Below, piece by piece: positions 59,458-59,842 of a stretch of DNA of 59,842 bases. Position numbers and translations under genes: made by a program. The notes under the pieces were generated by a model that was not told where the DNA came from, ran no database searches, and saw only the letters and a program-made list of their open reading frames with translations. The first letter of the stretch is position 1. Every line of letters begins with the position of its first letter. This DNA comes from a virus. The stretch lies in IMG/VR virus record IMGVR_UViG_3300030109_000604, positions 1 through 59,842 of that record. One strand, written 5' to 3'.

Positions 59458-59633
59458 CTGTCCAACTCTATCAGCCCCACACCACCACACTCTATACATA
59501 TGACCTCGAACTCTTCGATGGAGGGGAAGGCAAACCTATCGCCCGTGTGTGTAAGCCGAGTGGCTTCCACTATGACGTGGCCTTCTCCCTCACAATTGGT
59601 ACAAGTCCGTATCCGGCACCCCTCTTCGTTCAA
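59454..59633 (-). CDS. Zinc-ribbon small protein (59 aa)
   Basis: Complete copy of the gene cut at position 1. It begins with TTG at 59633, overlapping the TGA stop of the lipoprotein gene, and ends with TAG at 59454. Two Cys-x2-Cys pairs (C11/C14 and C47/C50) with a charged middle are typical of a small zinc ribbon. It has a few invariant-looking aromatic residues but no known family. It is the last gene of the leftward operon and converges on the lysis genes. It would be missed by a 60-residue cut-off or an ATG-only rule. Confidence 0.6.
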   Translation of the reverse strand: MNEEGCRIRTCTNCEGEGHVIVEATRLTHTGDRFAFPSIEEFEVICIECGGVGLIELDS

Positions 59634-59842
59634 AGCGTGTCCTTCCTAAATCTTTCTGTGTCTAGTTCTTTATAGCCTTCCTTGGCTGCGTCTCCGCTGC
59701 GCCTAGAATTTGTTCGCTGCTTGTAAAGTTGCAGCAGTTCGTTGGCCTCACCTACGGGGTAGGTCAGAAGAACATACACCCGAAAGAATGTATTGTGGGG
59801 AAGTATCTCCATCTCCTTCACGCTGTACCCTGCCACGTTCAC
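59574..59842. repeat. Right copy of the terminal repeat
   Basis: Partner of bases 1-269, about 97% identical with nine substitutions. It carries the zinc-ribbon 5' end and the 3' end of the lipoprotein gene, whose remainder lies beyond the window at this end but is present at 270-662. Removing one copy gives a unit of about 59,573 bases. Confidence 0.9.
59630..59842 (-). CDS. LPP20-like lipoprotein, 3' part, second copy
   Basis: This is the last 70 codons of the lipoprotein gene and its stop. Relative to 57-269 it has four base changes; three are silent and one is Ser to Thr near the C-terminus. Whether it is a separate gene or the same gene met again after a full circle cannot be told from this window alone; circular continuation is the simpler reading. 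Confidence 0.7.
   Translation of the reverse strand: MNVAGYSVKEMEILPHNTFFRVYVLLTYPVGEANELLQLYKQRTNSRRSGDAAKEGYKELDTERFRKDTL

Overview
The window is one complete or nearly complete genome of a tailed, podovirus-like bacteriophage with a unit length of about 59.57 kb. The last 269 bases repeat the first 269 at about 97% identity, and a gene runs across the join, so the map closes into a circle (circular or permuted DNA, or the overlapping ends of an assembled contig). The host is very probably a Gram-negative bacterium: the phage encodes a lipoprotein with a lipobox, a spanin-like protein and a GTA-type three-helix holin. Many proteins resemble, from memory, families of marine phages of Alphaproteobacteria; that host guess is inference. 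I see no integrase, no lysogeny repressor, no tRNA, no CRISPR array and no insertion sequence. I also see no DNA polymerase or RNA polymerase, so the phage probably borrows both from the host.

Layout. (1) 6748 down to 1, continuing across the join to 59454, minus strand: a tightly overlapping operon with a Cas4/RecB-like nuclease, a small HTH protein, a DUF1071 single-strand annealing protein, an SSB-like protein, an HNH nuclease, two small DNA-binding regulators, several unknown proteins, a DUF4384-like protein, an LPP20-like lipoprotein and a 59-residue zinc-ribbon protein. (2) 6790-9721, plus strand: RusA-like resolvase, a small unknown, a T7 gp4-like primase-helicase and another unknown. 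(3) 9786-14930, minus strand: an operon headed by a MoxR-type AAA ATPase, an unknown 302-residue partner, and a zincin plus von Willebrand A protein, followed by unknown proteins. (4) 14931-15797: an 867-base divergent non-coding region with two perfect DnaA boxes, the best replication-origin candidate. (5) 15798-26660: small terminase, a sigma70-like promoter, a secreted protein with a striking GTAC cluster, an adenine methyltransferase, four small basic proteins, large terminase, portal, a GroES-like co-chaperonin, scaffold and major capsid protein, closed by a strong terminator. (6) 26772-49260: head decoration, connector and tail proteins, a tandem pair of lectin-like receptor-binding proteins, a tail-fibre assembly protein and ejection proteins, one with a SleB hydrolase domain. 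(7) 49273-57621: a single 2782-residue polyvalent ejection protein. (8) 57650-59457: holin, GH24 endolysin, spanin-like protein and one more membrane protein.

How it fits together. The recombination genes, RusA and primase-helicase would make and resolve replication intermediates copied by the host polymerase, possibly started with host DnaA. TerS/TerL package DNA through the portal into a head built with a scaffold and a phage co-chaperonin. Short-tail connector proteins close the head, lectin-like fibres bind the host, and the large internal proteins are ejected with the DNA. The parts most worth follow-up are the MoxR/VWA cassette, the envelope-directed pair (lipoprotein and DUF4384 protein), the DnaA-box region, the GTAC cluster and the strain-level differences between the two genome ends.
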